Assembly: GCA_910585625.1 (NCBI GenBank)
Contig: CAJUFQ010000001.1
Coordinates: forward strand, 124,001-188,000
Length of the DNA: 64,000 nt
Direction: 5' to 3'
Source of the DNA: an uncultured Lachnospiraceae bacterium
GTDB taxonomy: Bacteria > Bacillota > Clostridia > Lachnospirales > Lachnospiraceae
The position numbers and the translations under genes were made by a program. Shown one piece after another: positions 33,114-41,738 of the stretch (positions are counted from its first letter, which is position 1; each line of letters starts with the position of its first letter). The notes beneath the pieces are model-generated. The model saw nothing but the letters and a program-made list of their open reading frames with translations. It searched no databases and had not been told where the DNA came from.

Positions 33114-34220
33114 ATGGAACATGCAGATTTACGAAAACGGGCAAAGGAAGCCACCCGCCATTTTTGCATAAAAGGAGAGACGGGGGACGTCTGTTCCTGG
33201 GGAAGCGGGCATATCAATGACACTTTTCTTGTGGACGGCGATACCAGGTACATCCTCCAGCGGATGAACCAGAGCATTTTTAAAAAACCGCTGGAGGTTA
33301 TGGAAAACATTACGGGCGTTACTACTTTCCTGAAAGGGAAGATTAAGGAAGCTGGCGGCGATGAATTAAGGGAGACGCTTACGGTTATTTTCTGTGAGGA
33401 TGGGAAACCCTTATATCAAGATGAGCATGGCGATTGCTGGCGCATGTATTATATGATTGAGGATGCGGAATGTTACAATCAGGTGGAGACGGAGCAGGAT
33501 TTCTATGAAAGCGCGAAGGCATTTGGCAATTTCGGAAGGCTTTTGTCTGACTACCCGGCAGAGAAGCTTCACGAGACGATACCAGGATTCCATGATACGA
33601 GAGTTAGGTATGACGTTTTCTTGCGGGCAGCAGAAGCAGATGTCTGCGGACGGGCCAATGACGTCAGGAAGGAAATCTCTTTTTTTGCGGACAGGAAAGA
33701 CATTGCCGGCGTGCTGGGACAGATGCAGGCAGAGGGCAGGCTTCCGCTGCGCGTGACGCACAATGACACGAAGCTGAATAATATCATGATGGACAGAAAG
33801 ACTGGGAAAGGGATTTGTGTCATCGACCTGGATACGGTGATGCCGGGCCTTGTGGTACATGATTTCGGTGATTCCATCCGTTTTGGGGCGAGTACCGGGG
33901 CGGAGGATGAGCCGGATTTATCCAAAGTCAGCCTGGATCTGCATCTTTTTGAATTGTATGTCAGGGGATTTCTGGAGGGATGCCAGGGAAGCCTGACGGA
34001 TTCTGAGGTTGCTCTGCTGGCCATGGGGGCGAAAGTCATGACTTATGAGTGTGGGATGCGTTTCCTCACGGATTACCTTCAGGGTGACACTTATTTTAAG
34101 ATACACAGGGAAGGGCATAATCTGGACAGATGCCGTACCCAGATGAAGCTGGTGGCAGACATGGAGGCGAACTGGCAGCAGATGGAACGTATTGTGGAGC
34201 AGGCGGCACAAAATATTTAG
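33114..34220 (+). CDS. NahK-like sugar 1-kinase (aminoglycoside phosphotransferase fold)
   Basis: A 368-residue APH-fold kinase resembling N-acetylhexosamine 1-kinase (NahK/LnpB) of bifidobacteria. The catalytic loop THNDTKLNNIM has Asp218 and the metal motif VIDLDTVMPG has Asp238 and Asp240. NahK phosphorylates GlcNAc/GalNAc at C1 in lacto-N-biose and galacto-N-biose breakdown. Here it is between a nucleotidyltransferase and galE, giving kinase, NDP-sugar synthesis and epimerisation in one cluster. The specificity is inferred from motif and context. Confidence 0.78.
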   Translation: MEHADLRKRAKEATRHFCIKGETGDVCSWGSGHINDTFLVDGDTRYILQRMNQSIFKKPLEVMENITGVTTFLKGKIKEAGGDELRETLTVIFCEDGKPLYQDEHGDCWRMYYMIEDAECYNQVETEQDFYESAKAFGNFGRLLSDYPAEKLHETIPGFHDTRVRYDVFLRAAEADVCGRANDVRKEISFFADRKDIAGVLGQMQAEGRLPLRVTHNDTKLNNIMMDRKTGKGICVIDLDTVMPGLVVHDFGDSIRFGASTGAEDEPDLSKVSLDLHLFELYVRGFLEGCQGSLTDSEVALLAMGAKVMTYECGMRFLTDYLQGDTYFKIHREGHNLDRCRTQMKLVADMEANWQQMERIVEQAAQNI

Positions 34221-34276
34221 TAAATATGGAGGTAAATAAATTAGGTATTTACTAAATAATGGAAGTGTGCTATACT
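34214..34276 (+). promoter_or_regulatory. galE promoter within a 13-bp inverted repeat
   Basis: TATTTAGTAAATA (34214-34226) and its exact complement TATTTACTAAATA (34246-34258) flank the kinase stop codon and overlap the -35 TTTACT (34248-34253). A 17-base spacer leads to TATACT (34271-34276). It looks like an operator-controlled internal promoter for galE. Confidence 0.55.
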
Positions 34277-34335
34277 CAGTGTAACAGAAAAGCTGCAGGA
34301 AAGCGGCGCATTGACTATGACAGGAGGTAAGGACT

Positions 34336-35352
34336 ATGGCAATTTTAGTTACTGGCGGGGCTGGATATATCGGAAGCCACACTTGCATTGAGCTGATTCA
34401 TGCAGGATACGAGGTGGTCGTAGTGGATAACCTGGTGAATTCCAGTGAGGAAGCTGTGAAAAGGGTAGAGAAGATTACCGGGGCCAAGGTACCGTTTTAT
34501 AAGGTGGATATCCTGGACGCCGAAGCCTTGGGCGGAGTATTTTCCAAAGAGAAAATTGATAGCGTAATTCATTTTGCGGGCCTGAAGGCAGTGGGTGAAT
34601 CTGTACAGAAGCCTTTGGAATACTATCACAACAACATAACCGGCACGCTGATTTTGTGTGACGTGATGCGTAATCATGGCGTGAAGAACATCATCTTTTC
34701 ATCCTCTGCCACCGTATACGGAGATCCGGCAATCATCCCGATTACCGAGGAGTGCCCCAAAGGGCAGATTACAAATCCTTATGGGCAGACCAAGGGCATG
34801 TTGGAACAGATCCTCACGGATTTCCATGTGGCAGACCCAGAGTGGAACGTGGTGCTTCTGCGCTACTTTAACCCTATTGGTGCGCATGAGAGCGGGATTA
34901 TCGGGGAAGATCCCAAAGGGATTCCCAATAACCTTGTTCCTTATATCGCACAGGTTGCTGTCGGCAAGCTGAAATGCCTGGGTGTGTTTGGGGATGACTA
35001 TGATACGCCGGACGGGACTGGCGTCCGTGACTATATCCATGTAGTGGATCTGGCGAAAGGGCATGTGAAAGCATTGAAGAAGATTGAGGACAAATCCGGG
35101 GTGACCATTTATAACTTGGGAACCGGAAACGGCTACAGCGTGTTAGATGTGGTGAAAGCGTACGAGAAAGCGTGCGGCAAGCCGATTCCTTATGAGATAA
35201 AACCTAGGAGGGCCGGGGATATAGCGACCTGCTATGCGGATGCTTCCAAGGCCAAAGCCGAACTTGGCTGGGAAGCAGAGTTTGGCATCGACAGGATGTG
35301 CGAGGATTCCTGGAGATGGCAGAGCATGAATCCGGACGGATACCGCAGTTAG
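34336..35352 (+). CDS. galE: UDP-glucose 4-epimerase
   Basis: A 338-residue NAD-dependent SDR epimerase interconverting UDP-Glc and UDP-Gal (and, in some homologues, UDP-GlcNAc and UDP-GalNAc). GGAGYIGSH (residues 7-15) binds NAD, SSSATVYG carries the catalytic Ser, and YGQTK gives Tyr149 and Lys153. The GalE signature FNPIGAHESG follows. It completes the salvage trio with the upstream kinase and nucleotidyltransferase and has its own promoter. Confidence 0.95.
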   Translation: MAILVTGGAGYIGSHTCIELIHAGYEVVVVDNLVNSSEEAVKRVEKITGAKVPFYKVDILDAEALGGVFSKEKIDSVIHFAGLKAVGESVQKPLEYYHNNITGTLILCDVMRNHGVKNIIFSSSATVYGDPAIIPITEECPKGQITNPYGQTKGMLEQILTDFHVADPEWNVVLLRYFNPIGAHESGIIGEDPKGIPNNLVPYIAQVAVGKLKCLGVFGDDYDTPDGTGVRDYIHVVDLAKGHVKALKKIEDKSGVTIYNLGTGNGYSVLDVVKAYEKACGKPIPYEIKPRRAGDIATCYADASKAKAELGWEAEFGIDRMCEDSWRWQSMNPDGYRS

Positions 35353-35397
35353 GAATATACGCCGGCTGGGGCGATAGTTGCAGCTGATGAAAAGAAA

Positions 35398-35446
35398 TGC
35401 CGCAGGGGACGGATTATATCCGTCCTGCTGCGGCAAGTTTTTTCCG
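35398..35446. terminator. Bidirectional terminator between galE and HD-GYP gene
   Basis: GCCGCAGGGGACGGA (35399-35413) pairs with TCCGTCCTGCTGCGGC (35419-35434), with one mismatch, followed by GTTTTTT on the plus strand. On the minus strand the right arm encodes the last five residues (AAGRI) of the convergent gene. Confidence 0.8.
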
Positions 35447-36592
35447 TTTCGTGATGTAACGCACCGTGGCCTCGCGTGTGTGCGGGTCGGTGGCATATTG
35501 CTTGAGGGTGTCCCGGTCTGCCTTGAGGCGGACGTCCATGGTTTTCATTACATCGGCGATGTGCATCGTCTTCTGAAATTTTGATTCGGCAAAATCAATC
35601 CGCTGGTTGGTAGAAAAGAGGACGACCACAGGCTGCGCATAATTTTTCTGGTTCTCGGTAATGACAATTCCCTTCTGTCCATTGGAGAACTCAACACAGC
35701 GTCCGCCGGGAAGGATATGGATGCTTTGGGTCAGGGCTGTCACGAAGGCGGCGGGGAAATGATCTGTGTGCTTCCGCAGGAAACGTACAGCCGCAAGCTC
35801 GGAGACCGGCTCGCGCTCAAGGTGCATGGAGGTCATCTCGTCAAAGGCTCCTGCCGTGTGCAGGACATGCGTGCCGTTTTTCCAGCGGATGTTCTTGGGC
35901 ATGGCGGAGGTTACGTTCTGTGGCAGGCGCGTCATCTGACCTACGATTTTCAAGGTTAGATCCGGGAACCTATAGTCATTATAATCAGGGTGGAGCATCT
36001 GGTAGCCTTTTTCGAGGTATCCACGGATGATGCGGTGTTCGTCCGGGGAAAGGAGGTCTTCGCCTTTTTCTGAAATCTCTTCCGGCACCAGCAGAAGCCC
36101 TACGTCACAGAGCAGCGCCGCACATACAATGGCCAGCTGCTCTGGATAAGCATAGCCGAGCTTGTTGGCCATCATAGCGGCAAGGATTGCGGTGTTCAGG
36201 CAGTGTTTGTAGACGTAATCGCCGTTGCTGCGCAGCGTGGCGGCAAAATTGAGCTTGTTTTCAGAGCTGCCGAACTTTTTGAGGATTTCCTGGGCCAATG
36301 GCTGGATGTTCTGCGGCTTCATATTATTCAAGAGCAAAGTCAGGTCGTCCTTCAGCCGGAAGGCGGAGACCGTGAGGAAACGCTCCAGCTGTGCATCCTC
36401 ATCAGAGAGAGGGGGGACCGGTTCGGCAGGCTCTAAAATATAAAGGCCCCACAGGCCGAATTTCCCGATGCTGGAGATACCCTGGGGCGTCAGGCGGGTG
36501 TCGCGCTCATAGAGCATGACGCCTTTTTTATTATAAATTGGTCGGGCAAGGCGCATGCCTGGCCGCACCTGGTCGATTTTTACATATTGCAC
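35414..36592 (-). CDS. Degenerate HD-GYP domain protein
   Basis: A 392-residue cytoplasmic protein. GTG 36592 has GGAGGTG five bases upstream. An N-terminal domain (KIDQVRPGMRLARPIYNKKG) is typical of HD-GYP c-di-GMP phosphodiesterases. The HD-GYP-like region (about residues 130-270) keeps HCLNTAILAAMMA and a CDVG in place of the HD motif, and lacks recognisable HHE and GYP motifs. It is thus probably catalytically dead, perhaps a c-di-GMP or regulatory binding protein. It is convergent with galE, and its last five codons lie in the shared terminator. Confidence 0.82.
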   Translation of the reverse strand: MQYVKIDQVRPGMRLARPIYNKKGVMLYERDTRLTPQGISSIGKFGLWGLYILEPAEPVPPLSDEDAQLERFLTVSAFRLKDDLTLLLNNMKPQNIQPLAQEILKKFGSSENKLNFAATLRSNGDYVYKHCLNTAILAAMMANKLGYAYPEQLAIVCAALLCDVGLLLVPEEISEKGEDLLSPDEHRIIRGYLEKGYQMLHPDYNDYRFPDLTLKIVGQMTRLPQNVTSAMPKNIRWKNGTHVLHTAGAFDEMTSMHLEREPVSELAAVRFLRKHTDHFPAAFVTALTQSIHILPGGRCVEFSNGQKGIVITENQKNYAQPVVVLFSTNQRIDFAESKFQKTMHIADVMKTMDVRLKADRDTLKQYATDPHTREATVRYITKRKKLAAAGRI

Positions 36593-36653
36593 GAAAACAC
36601 CTCCATTACATATCTGTTCCATCCGGACACAAGGGAAAGAACAAGTGTTCCTC

Positions 36654-36682
36654 TTGCGCATAGACAAAGTATTTATTATATT
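36654..36682 (+). promoter_or_regulatory. Candidate promoter of the SleB-domain gene
   Basis: TTGCGC (36654-36659), 17-base spacer, TATATT (36677-36682), in the region between the divergent genes. Confidence 0.4.
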
Positions 36683-36810
36683 ATGGTTATCGGATAAAAC
36701 TCTCGGATTTTTTACTCTTCTCTGCCGCCAAAATATTTTTTGGCAGGATGCACAGAGAAGACGCCGAAAAGTCTTGGTGTTCCAGAAGGATAAAAGGAGG
36801 CGACGAGGCA

Positions 36811-38025
36811 ATGAAAAAAACGCTTGTGAGGAGGCTTGCCGGAGTGCTGGCCCTGTGCATGATGTCCCCGATGGCCGTCTATGCAACACAAGAGAAGATT
36901 GATGAGGTGCAGGATGAAATCCAGGATTTGCAGCAGCAAAAAGAGGAAGCGCAGCAGAAGGCGGACATCCTTTCCGAGGAAGCCGGCGGCCTGGAAGGAG
37001 ATCTTGCAGCGTTCAATGAGAGGCTTATGAAGATTACGCAGGAGCTGAATGCGACGGAAGAGCAGCTGGAGATTACGCGGCAAAACCTGGAAGAGACGGG
37101 GAAAGCTTTGAAGAAGGCGCAGAAAGAGGAGCGGACCCAATATGAAGCGATGAAGAAGCGCATCCGGTTTATGTATGAGATGGACAGGGATAACCTGATT
37201 GAGGTTCTGTTAAGCGCTGAGAACTTTGCGGATTTCCTGAATAAGGCAGAGTATATCACGAGCATCCATGAATATGACCGGCAAATGCTTGACAGATATC
37301 GGGAAACCAAGGAAGTGATTGCAGGGAAGGAGCGGGAACTTTCCGACCAGGAGGAGGCCCTTGCCAGCCTCAGGGGGCAGCAGGAAGCAAAGAAGCAGGA
37401 AGTCGCAGAGTTGGTCTCAGATACATCGGAACACCTGAATGCTGCAAGGAAGCAGCTTGCAGCCGCCCAATCAGACGTGGCCGGATATGAAGAGAAGCTG
37501 GAGAAGCAGAAGGCTTATGAGGAGGAGCTGGAGGCCCAAAAGGCGGCGGAAGACGCCAGGCGCATGGAGGAAATCAAGCGGCAGGAGGAAGAGGCCAGAC
37601 GGCAGCGGGAAAGCCAAAGTTCCAACGGAGGAAACGGGAGTGGCAGCGGCAAAGGAGGAAACAGCGGGGGCAGTGCGCAAATCCCCCATGACGCGTCCGA
37701 CCTTACCATGCTGGCGGCGCTGATTCAGTGCGAAGCTGGCGGTGAGAGCTATGAAGGGAAGCTCGCTGTCGGCAGCGTGGTCATGAACCGGGTAGGAAGC
37801 TCCCGTTTCCCCAATACCATAGCAGGGGTTATTTACCAGTCCGGGCAGTTTTCTCCAGTGGCAAGCGGTAGGTTTGCCTCTGTCCTTGCGTCTGGCGCAG
37901 ATTCAAGCTGCGTAAGTGCAGCCGGGGAAGTTTTGGGCGGGGCGATTACGGTTGGCAGCCTCTATTTCAGGCGCAATGACGGCAGTATTCCCGGGACTGT
38001 CATAGGAAACCATGTGTTTTATTAG
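36811..38025 (+). CDS. Secreted coiled-coil protein with SleB/CwlJ cell-wall hydrolase domain
   Basis: A 404-residue exported peptidoglycan hydrolase. Signal peptide ends at VYA (about residue 24). A PcsB/CwlO-like coiled coil (about 27-240) is followed by a Gly/Ser-rich linker (about 270-290) and a SleB (Hydrolase_2) domain (about 297-404) containing IQCEAGGESYEGKLAVGSVV, whose Glu is the probable catalytic residue. The coiled coil of CwlO-type proteins usually links to FtsEX, so it may act in division or growth rather than germination. ATG 36811 has AAAGGAGG upstream. Confidence 0.9.
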   Translation: MKKTLVRRLAGVLALCMMSPMAVYATQEKIDEVQDEIQDLQQQKEEAQQKADILSEEAGGLEGDLAAFNERLMKITQELNATEEQLEITRQNLEETGKALKKAQKEERTQYEAMKKRIRFMYEMDRDNLIEVLLSAENFADFLNKAEYITSIHEYDRQMLDRYRETKEVIAGKERELSDQEEALASLRGQQEAKKQEVAELVSDTSEHLNAARKQLAAAQSDVAGYEEKLEKQKAYEEELEAQKAAEDARRMEEIKRQEEEARRQRESQSSNGGNGSGSGKGGNSGGSAQIPHDASDLTMLAALIQCEAGGESYEGKLAVGSVVMNRVGSSRFPNTIAGVIYQSGQFSPVASGRFASVLASGADSSCVSAAGEVLGGAITVGSLYFRRNDGSIPGTVIGNHVFY

Positions 38026-38321
38026 CCGCCACAACAGTTCAGCCTGGACCAAGATAATTCTTGCAATTTGTGTCAAAATGTGATAGGATGTTTTTATCGA
38101 GGGCTGAAAACATAGGAAAGACAAGAGATTTGAAGATAATCTTGCATACATAGCGGCAAGAAAGGTGTTATCAAACCTGTTTTCCTTTTTTTTGGCAAAA
38201 GATTGTTAAAAAAATAACAGGCTGAAAGCCAAAAGGATTTCGTTTTTTATTCAAGTTTTCAGGGTCCAATCAGCCCGGCTTGCCGGGCGATACACAAAAA
38301 ATATAAAAGGAGACGAAGAGA
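38026..38321 (+). promoter_or_regulatory. Regulatory region of the butyrate operon
   Basis: This 296-bp region without a gene holds a candidate promoter TTGCAA (38061-38066), 17 bases, TAGGAT (38084-38089), and a Rex-like operator (38203-38220). It also holds a second possible promoter TTGGCA (38192-38197), 17 bases, TAACAG (38215-38220) overlapping the operator, and a perfect stem GCCCGG/CCGGGC (38273-38278/38283-38288) shortly before the thl ribosome binding site. Confidence 0.6.
38203..38220 (+). promoter_or_regulatory. Rex-like redox operator
   Basis: TTGTTAAAAAAATAACAG matches 12 of 14 defined positions of the Rex consensus (TTGTTAA-N4-TTAACAA). Rex senses NADH/NAD and represses thl-hbd-bcd-type genes in clostridia. 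It lies about 100 bp before thl. Confidence 0.6.
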
Positions 38322-39503
38322 ATGGCAAAGAAAGTTGTTTTAGCAGGCGCATGCCGTACCGCAATCGGAACTATGGGTGGAGGATTAAGCACAACTCCGG
38401 CACCGGTGCTGGGTTCCATCGTAATTAAAGAAGCTTTAAGCAGGGCTGGTGTTCCGGCTGACAAAGTAGACCATGTATATATGGGCTGCGTTATCCAGGC
38501 AGGACTGGGACAGAACGTTGCACGTCAGGCTTCCATCAAAGCAGGGCTTCCGATTGAGACTCCTGCAGTTACTGTGAACGTAGTTTGCGGTTCCGGCCTT
38601 AATTGTGTAAACATGGCTGCACAGATGATTCAGGCAGGGGATGCTGACATCGTTGTCGCAGGCGGTATGGAGAATATGTCTATGGCTCCTTATGCAGCTA
38701 TGCAAGGACGTTACGGATACAGAATGAACAATGCTACATTGGTAGACACCATGGTAAACGACGCATTGTGGGATGCATTCAACCAGTATCACATGGGAAT
38801 CACCGCAGAGAACGTTGCAGAGAAATGGGGGCTGACCAGAGAGCAGCTGGATGAGTTTGCGGCAAGTTCACAGCAGAAATGCGAGAAGGCTATGGCAGAC
38901 GGCAAATTCAAGGATGAGATTGTCCCTGTTGAAGTAAAACAGAAGAAGAAAACTGTAATCGTAGATACAGACGAAGGCCCGCGTCCTGGAACAACAGCAG
39001 AAAGTATTGCCAAGTTACGTCCCGCATTTAAGCCGGATGGCATCGTTACGGCAGCAAACGCTTCCGGAATCAATGACGGAGCAGCAGCTGTTGTTGTCAT
39101 GAGTGAAGAAAAGGCGCAGGAGCTTGGCGTTAAGCCGATGGCAACTTTCGTTGCAGGCGCGCTTGGCGGTGTAGATCCTTCTATCATGGGTGTCGGACCG
39201 GTGGCTTCCACGAAGAAAGTATTTGAGAAGACCGGGCTTACTATCGGCGATATGGATCTTGTTGAGGCAAACGAAGCATTTGCTGCACAGTCCCTTGCCG
39301 TTGCCCACGATCTTGAGTTTGATATGAGCAAAGTAAATGTAAACGGCGGCGCAATCGCACTCGGACATCCGGTCGGAGCCAGCGGATGCCGTATCCTCGT
39401 TACGCTTCTTCATGAGATGCAGAGAAGTGATGCTAAGAAGGGTCTTGCGACTCTGTGTATCGGCGGCGGAATGGGATGCTCTACCATCGTAGAAAGAGAC
39501 TAA
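38322..39503 (+). CDS. thl: Acetyl-CoA C-acetyltransferase (thiolase)
   Basis: A 393-residue thiolase that joins two acetyl-CoA into acetoacetyl-CoA, the first step to butyrate. NVVCGSGLNCVN has the nucleophile Cys89, GHPVGASG the His and CIGGGMG the second Cys. It is the first gene of the operon. It is full length with AAAGGAGA upstream. The following 103-bp gap contains a strong hairpin. Confidence 0.96.
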   Translation: MAKKVVLAGACRTAIGTMGGGLSTTPAPVLGSIVIKEALSRAGVPADKVDHVYMGCVIQAGLGQNVARQASIKAGLPIETPAVTVNVVCGSGLNCVNMAAQMIQAGDADIVVAGGMENMSMAPYAAMQGRYGYRMNNATLVDTMVNDALWDAFNQYHMGITAENVAEKWGLTREQLDEFAASSQQKCEKAMADGKFKDEIVPVEVKQKKKTVIVDTDEGPRPGTTAESIAKLRPAFKPDGIVTAANASGINDGAAAVVVMSEEKAQELGVKPMATFVAGALGGVDPSIMGVGPVASTKKVFEKTGLTIGDMDLVEANEAFAAQSLAVAHDLEFDMSKVNVNGGAIALGHPVGASGCRILVTLLHEMQRSDAKKGLATLCIGGGMGCSTIVERD

Positions 39504-39508
39504 TAGGA

Positions 39509-39567
39509 ATCGGCGGCTGGCGCGCGGATTCGTAGATGCTGCGGAGCAGCCTGCGCGTCCTGCCGAT
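39509..39567 (+). other. Intercistronic hairpin between thl and hbd
   Basis: ATCGGC (39509-39514) and GCGCGCGG pair with CCTGCGCG and GCCGAT (about 39550-39567) around a loop containing CTGCGGAGCAG. There is no T-run, so it is more likely an mRNA-stability or partial-termination element than a full terminator. Confidence 0.6.
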
Positions 39568-39606
39568 AACGTTTTGGACAGTGATATAAATTTAAGGAGG
39601 ATAATC

Positions 39607-40446
39607 ATGAAAGTAGGAGTTATTGGGGCAGGAACCATGGGTTCCGGAATTGCACAGGCATTTGCACAGACAGAAGGATACGAAGTGTGCTTATGCGATA
39701 TAAACGATGAATTTGCGGCAAACGGCAAGAATAAGATTGCCAAAGGCTTCGAGAAGAGAATTGCAAAGGGCAAGATGGAGCAGGCGGCAGCAGACGCTAT
39801 CCTTGCTAAGATTACAACTGGCACCAAAGAAATCTGCGGCGACTGCGACTTAATCGTAGAGGCGGCTTTGGAAGTTATGGACGTTAAGAAACAGACATTC
39901 AAAGAGCTTCAGGATATTGTAAAGAAAGACTGCATGTTTGCAACCAATACCTCTTCCCTTTCCATCACAGAAATTGGCGCAGGACTTGACAGGCCGGTTA
40001 TCGGTATGCATTTCTTTAACCCGGCTCCGGTCATGAAGTTGATTGAAGTTATCAAGGGCGAGAACACACCGGATGAGATGAAAGATAAGATTGTCGCTAT
40101 TTCCAAGGAAATCGGCAAGACCCCGGTTGAAGTAAATGAAGCGGCAGGCTTTGTCGTAAACAGAATCTTGATTCCGATGATTAACGAGGCAGTCGGTATT
40201 TATGCAGACGGCGTTGCATCTGTAGAGGGTATCGACACAGCTATGAAGTTAGGCGCAAACCATCCGATGGGGCCGCTGGCTTTGGGCGACTTGGTTGGGC
40301 TGGACATCTGCCTTGCAATCATGAACGTATTGTATGATGAGACCGGAGATCCCAAGTACCGTCCGCATCCATTATTAAAGAAAATGGTTCGTGCCGGCAA
40401 GCTGGGCATGAAGACGGGAATCGGCTTCTACGATTATAGCAAATAA
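39607..40446 (+). CDS. hbd: 3-hydroxybutyryl-CoA dehydrogenase
   Basis: A 279-residue NAD(P)-dependent enzyme reducing acetoacetyl-CoA to 3-hydroxybutyryl-CoA. The GAGTMGSGIAQAF nucleotide loop is at residues 7-19; TNTSSLSITEIG and GMHFFNPAP hold active-site residues (His in HFFNP). ATG 39607 follows AAGGAGG. Length is normal. In this operon no crt (enoyl-CoA hydratase) follows; bcd comes directly next. Confidence 0.96.
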   Translation: MKVGVIGAGTMGSGIAQAFAQTEGYEVCLCDINDEFAANGKNKIAKGFEKRIAKGKMEQAAADAILAKITTGTKEICGDCDLIVEAALEVMDVKKQTFKELQDIVKKDCMFATNTSSLSITEIGAGLDRPVIGMHFFNPAPVMKLIEVIKGENTPDEMKDKIVAISKEIGKTPVEVNEAAGFVVNRILIPMINEAVGIYADGVASVEGIDTAMKLGANHPMGPLALGDLVGLDICLAIMNVLYDETGDPKYRPHPLLKKMVRAGKLGMKTGIGFYDYSK

Positions 40447-40469
40447 GAGTTATAGGGTTTACAAAATCT

Positions 40470-40513
40470 AACAGTTCAGCCTATGCCATCTGCCATGGTT
40501 GGGCTGGACTGTT
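40470..40513 (+). other. Intercistronic hairpin between hbd and bcd
   Basis: AACAGTTCAGCC (40470-40481) pairs with GGCTGGACTGTT (40502-40513) with one mismatch and no T-run. With the thl-hbd hairpin it brackets hbd. Confidence 0.6.
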
Positions 40514-40549
40514 GAACAAAATTTATAGAAAGTTTGGAGGAAAAATATC

Positions 40550-41704
40550 ATGGATTTTTCTTTAGATAAGAAACATGAAATGGCGAGAACTCTTTTCAGA
40601 GAGTTTGCGGAAAATGAAGTAAAGCCTCTTGCACAGGAAGTTGATGAGACTGAGAAATTCCCAAGAGGAACAGTAGAGAAGATGCAGAAAATCGGGTTTA
40701 TGGGCATTCCTATCCCGAAGGAATACGGCGGACAGGGCTGCGATCCACTGACCTATATCATGTGCGTTGAGGAATTGTCTAAGGTTTGCGGAACCACAGG
40801 CGTTATCGTATCTGCACACACTTCTCTGTGCTGCGACCCGATTATGACTTACGGTTCCGAAGAGCAGAAGCAGAAATATCTTGCTCCCCTTGCAAAGGGC
40901 GAGAAGTTAGGCGCGTTTGCATTGACAGAGCCTGGCGCTGGTACGGACGCACAGGGCTGCCAGACGAAGGCGGTTTTAGACGGTGAGGAGTGGGTGCTGA
41001 ATGGTTCTAAGTGCTTTATTACCAATGGTAAGGAAGCGGACATCTATATCGTAATCGCTGTCACAGACGTGAAAGTTGATGCAAGAGGAAGAAAGAAGAA
41101 ATCTTTCTCCGCATTTATCGTAGAGAAAGATACCCCGGGCTTCTCCTTCGGAACTAAAGAGAAGAAAATGGGTATCCGCGGATCTGCTACATATGAATTG
41201 ATTTTCGAAGACTGCAGGATTCCGAAAGACAATCTCTTAGGGCCGATGGGCAAAGGATTCCCGATTGCCATGCATACACTGGACGGCGGACGTATCGGTA
41301 TCGCGGCACAGGCTCTTGGAATCGCTGAAGGCGCTTTGGATGCAACGGTTGCTTATACCAAAGAGAGAAAGCAGTTCGGACGCTCCATCGCAGCACAGCA
41401 GAATACGCAGTTCCAGCTTGCTGATATGGCGGCTAAGGTAGAAGCAGCCCAGATGCTGGTATACAAAGCTGCTATGGCAAAAGCAACTCAGAAAGTTTAC
41501 TCCGTAGAAGCAGCAAAGGCAAAATTATTTGCAGCAGAGGTTGCTATGGATGTGACTACCAGATGCGTACAGCTGTTTGGTGGATATGGATATATCCGTG
41601 AGTATGACGTAGAGCGTATGATGCGTGACGCTAAGATTACAGAAATCTATGAAGGAACTTCAGAAGTTCAGCGTATGGTTATTTCCGGCGCATTGTTGAA
41701 GTAA
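40550..41704 (+). CDS. bcd: Butyryl-CoA dehydrogenase
   Basis: A 384-residue FAD acyl-CoA dehydrogenase that reduces crotonyl-CoA to butyryl-CoA. With EtfAB it bifurcates electrons from NADH to crotonyl-CoA and ferredoxin. The C-terminal EIYEGTSEVQRM holds the catalytic Glu368, and FALTEPGAGTDA the FAD-binding region. It starts with GGAGG upstream and is followed 34 bp later by etfB. Confidence 0.96.
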   Translation: MDFSLDKKHEMARTLFREFAENEVKPLAQEVDETEKFPRGTVEKMQKIGFMGIPIPKEYGGQGCDPLTYIMCVEELSKVCGTTGVIVSAHTSLCCDPIMTYGSEEQKQKYLAPLAKGEKLGAFALTEPGAGTDAQGCQTKAVLDGEEWVLNGSKCFITNGKEADIYIVIAVTDVKVDARGRKKKSFSAFIVEKDTPGFSFGTKEKKMGIRGSATYELIFEDCRIPKDNLLGPMGKGFPIAMHTLDGGRIGIAAQALGIAEGALDATVAYTKERKQFGRSIAAQQNTQFQLADMAAKVEAAQMLVYKAAMAKATQKVYSVEAAKAKLFAAEVAMDVTTRCVQLFGGYGYIREYDVERMMRDAKITEIYEGTSEVQRMVISGALLK

Positions 41705-41738
41705 TCAATAAAAAATAAAACATAAGGAGTGAATTACC

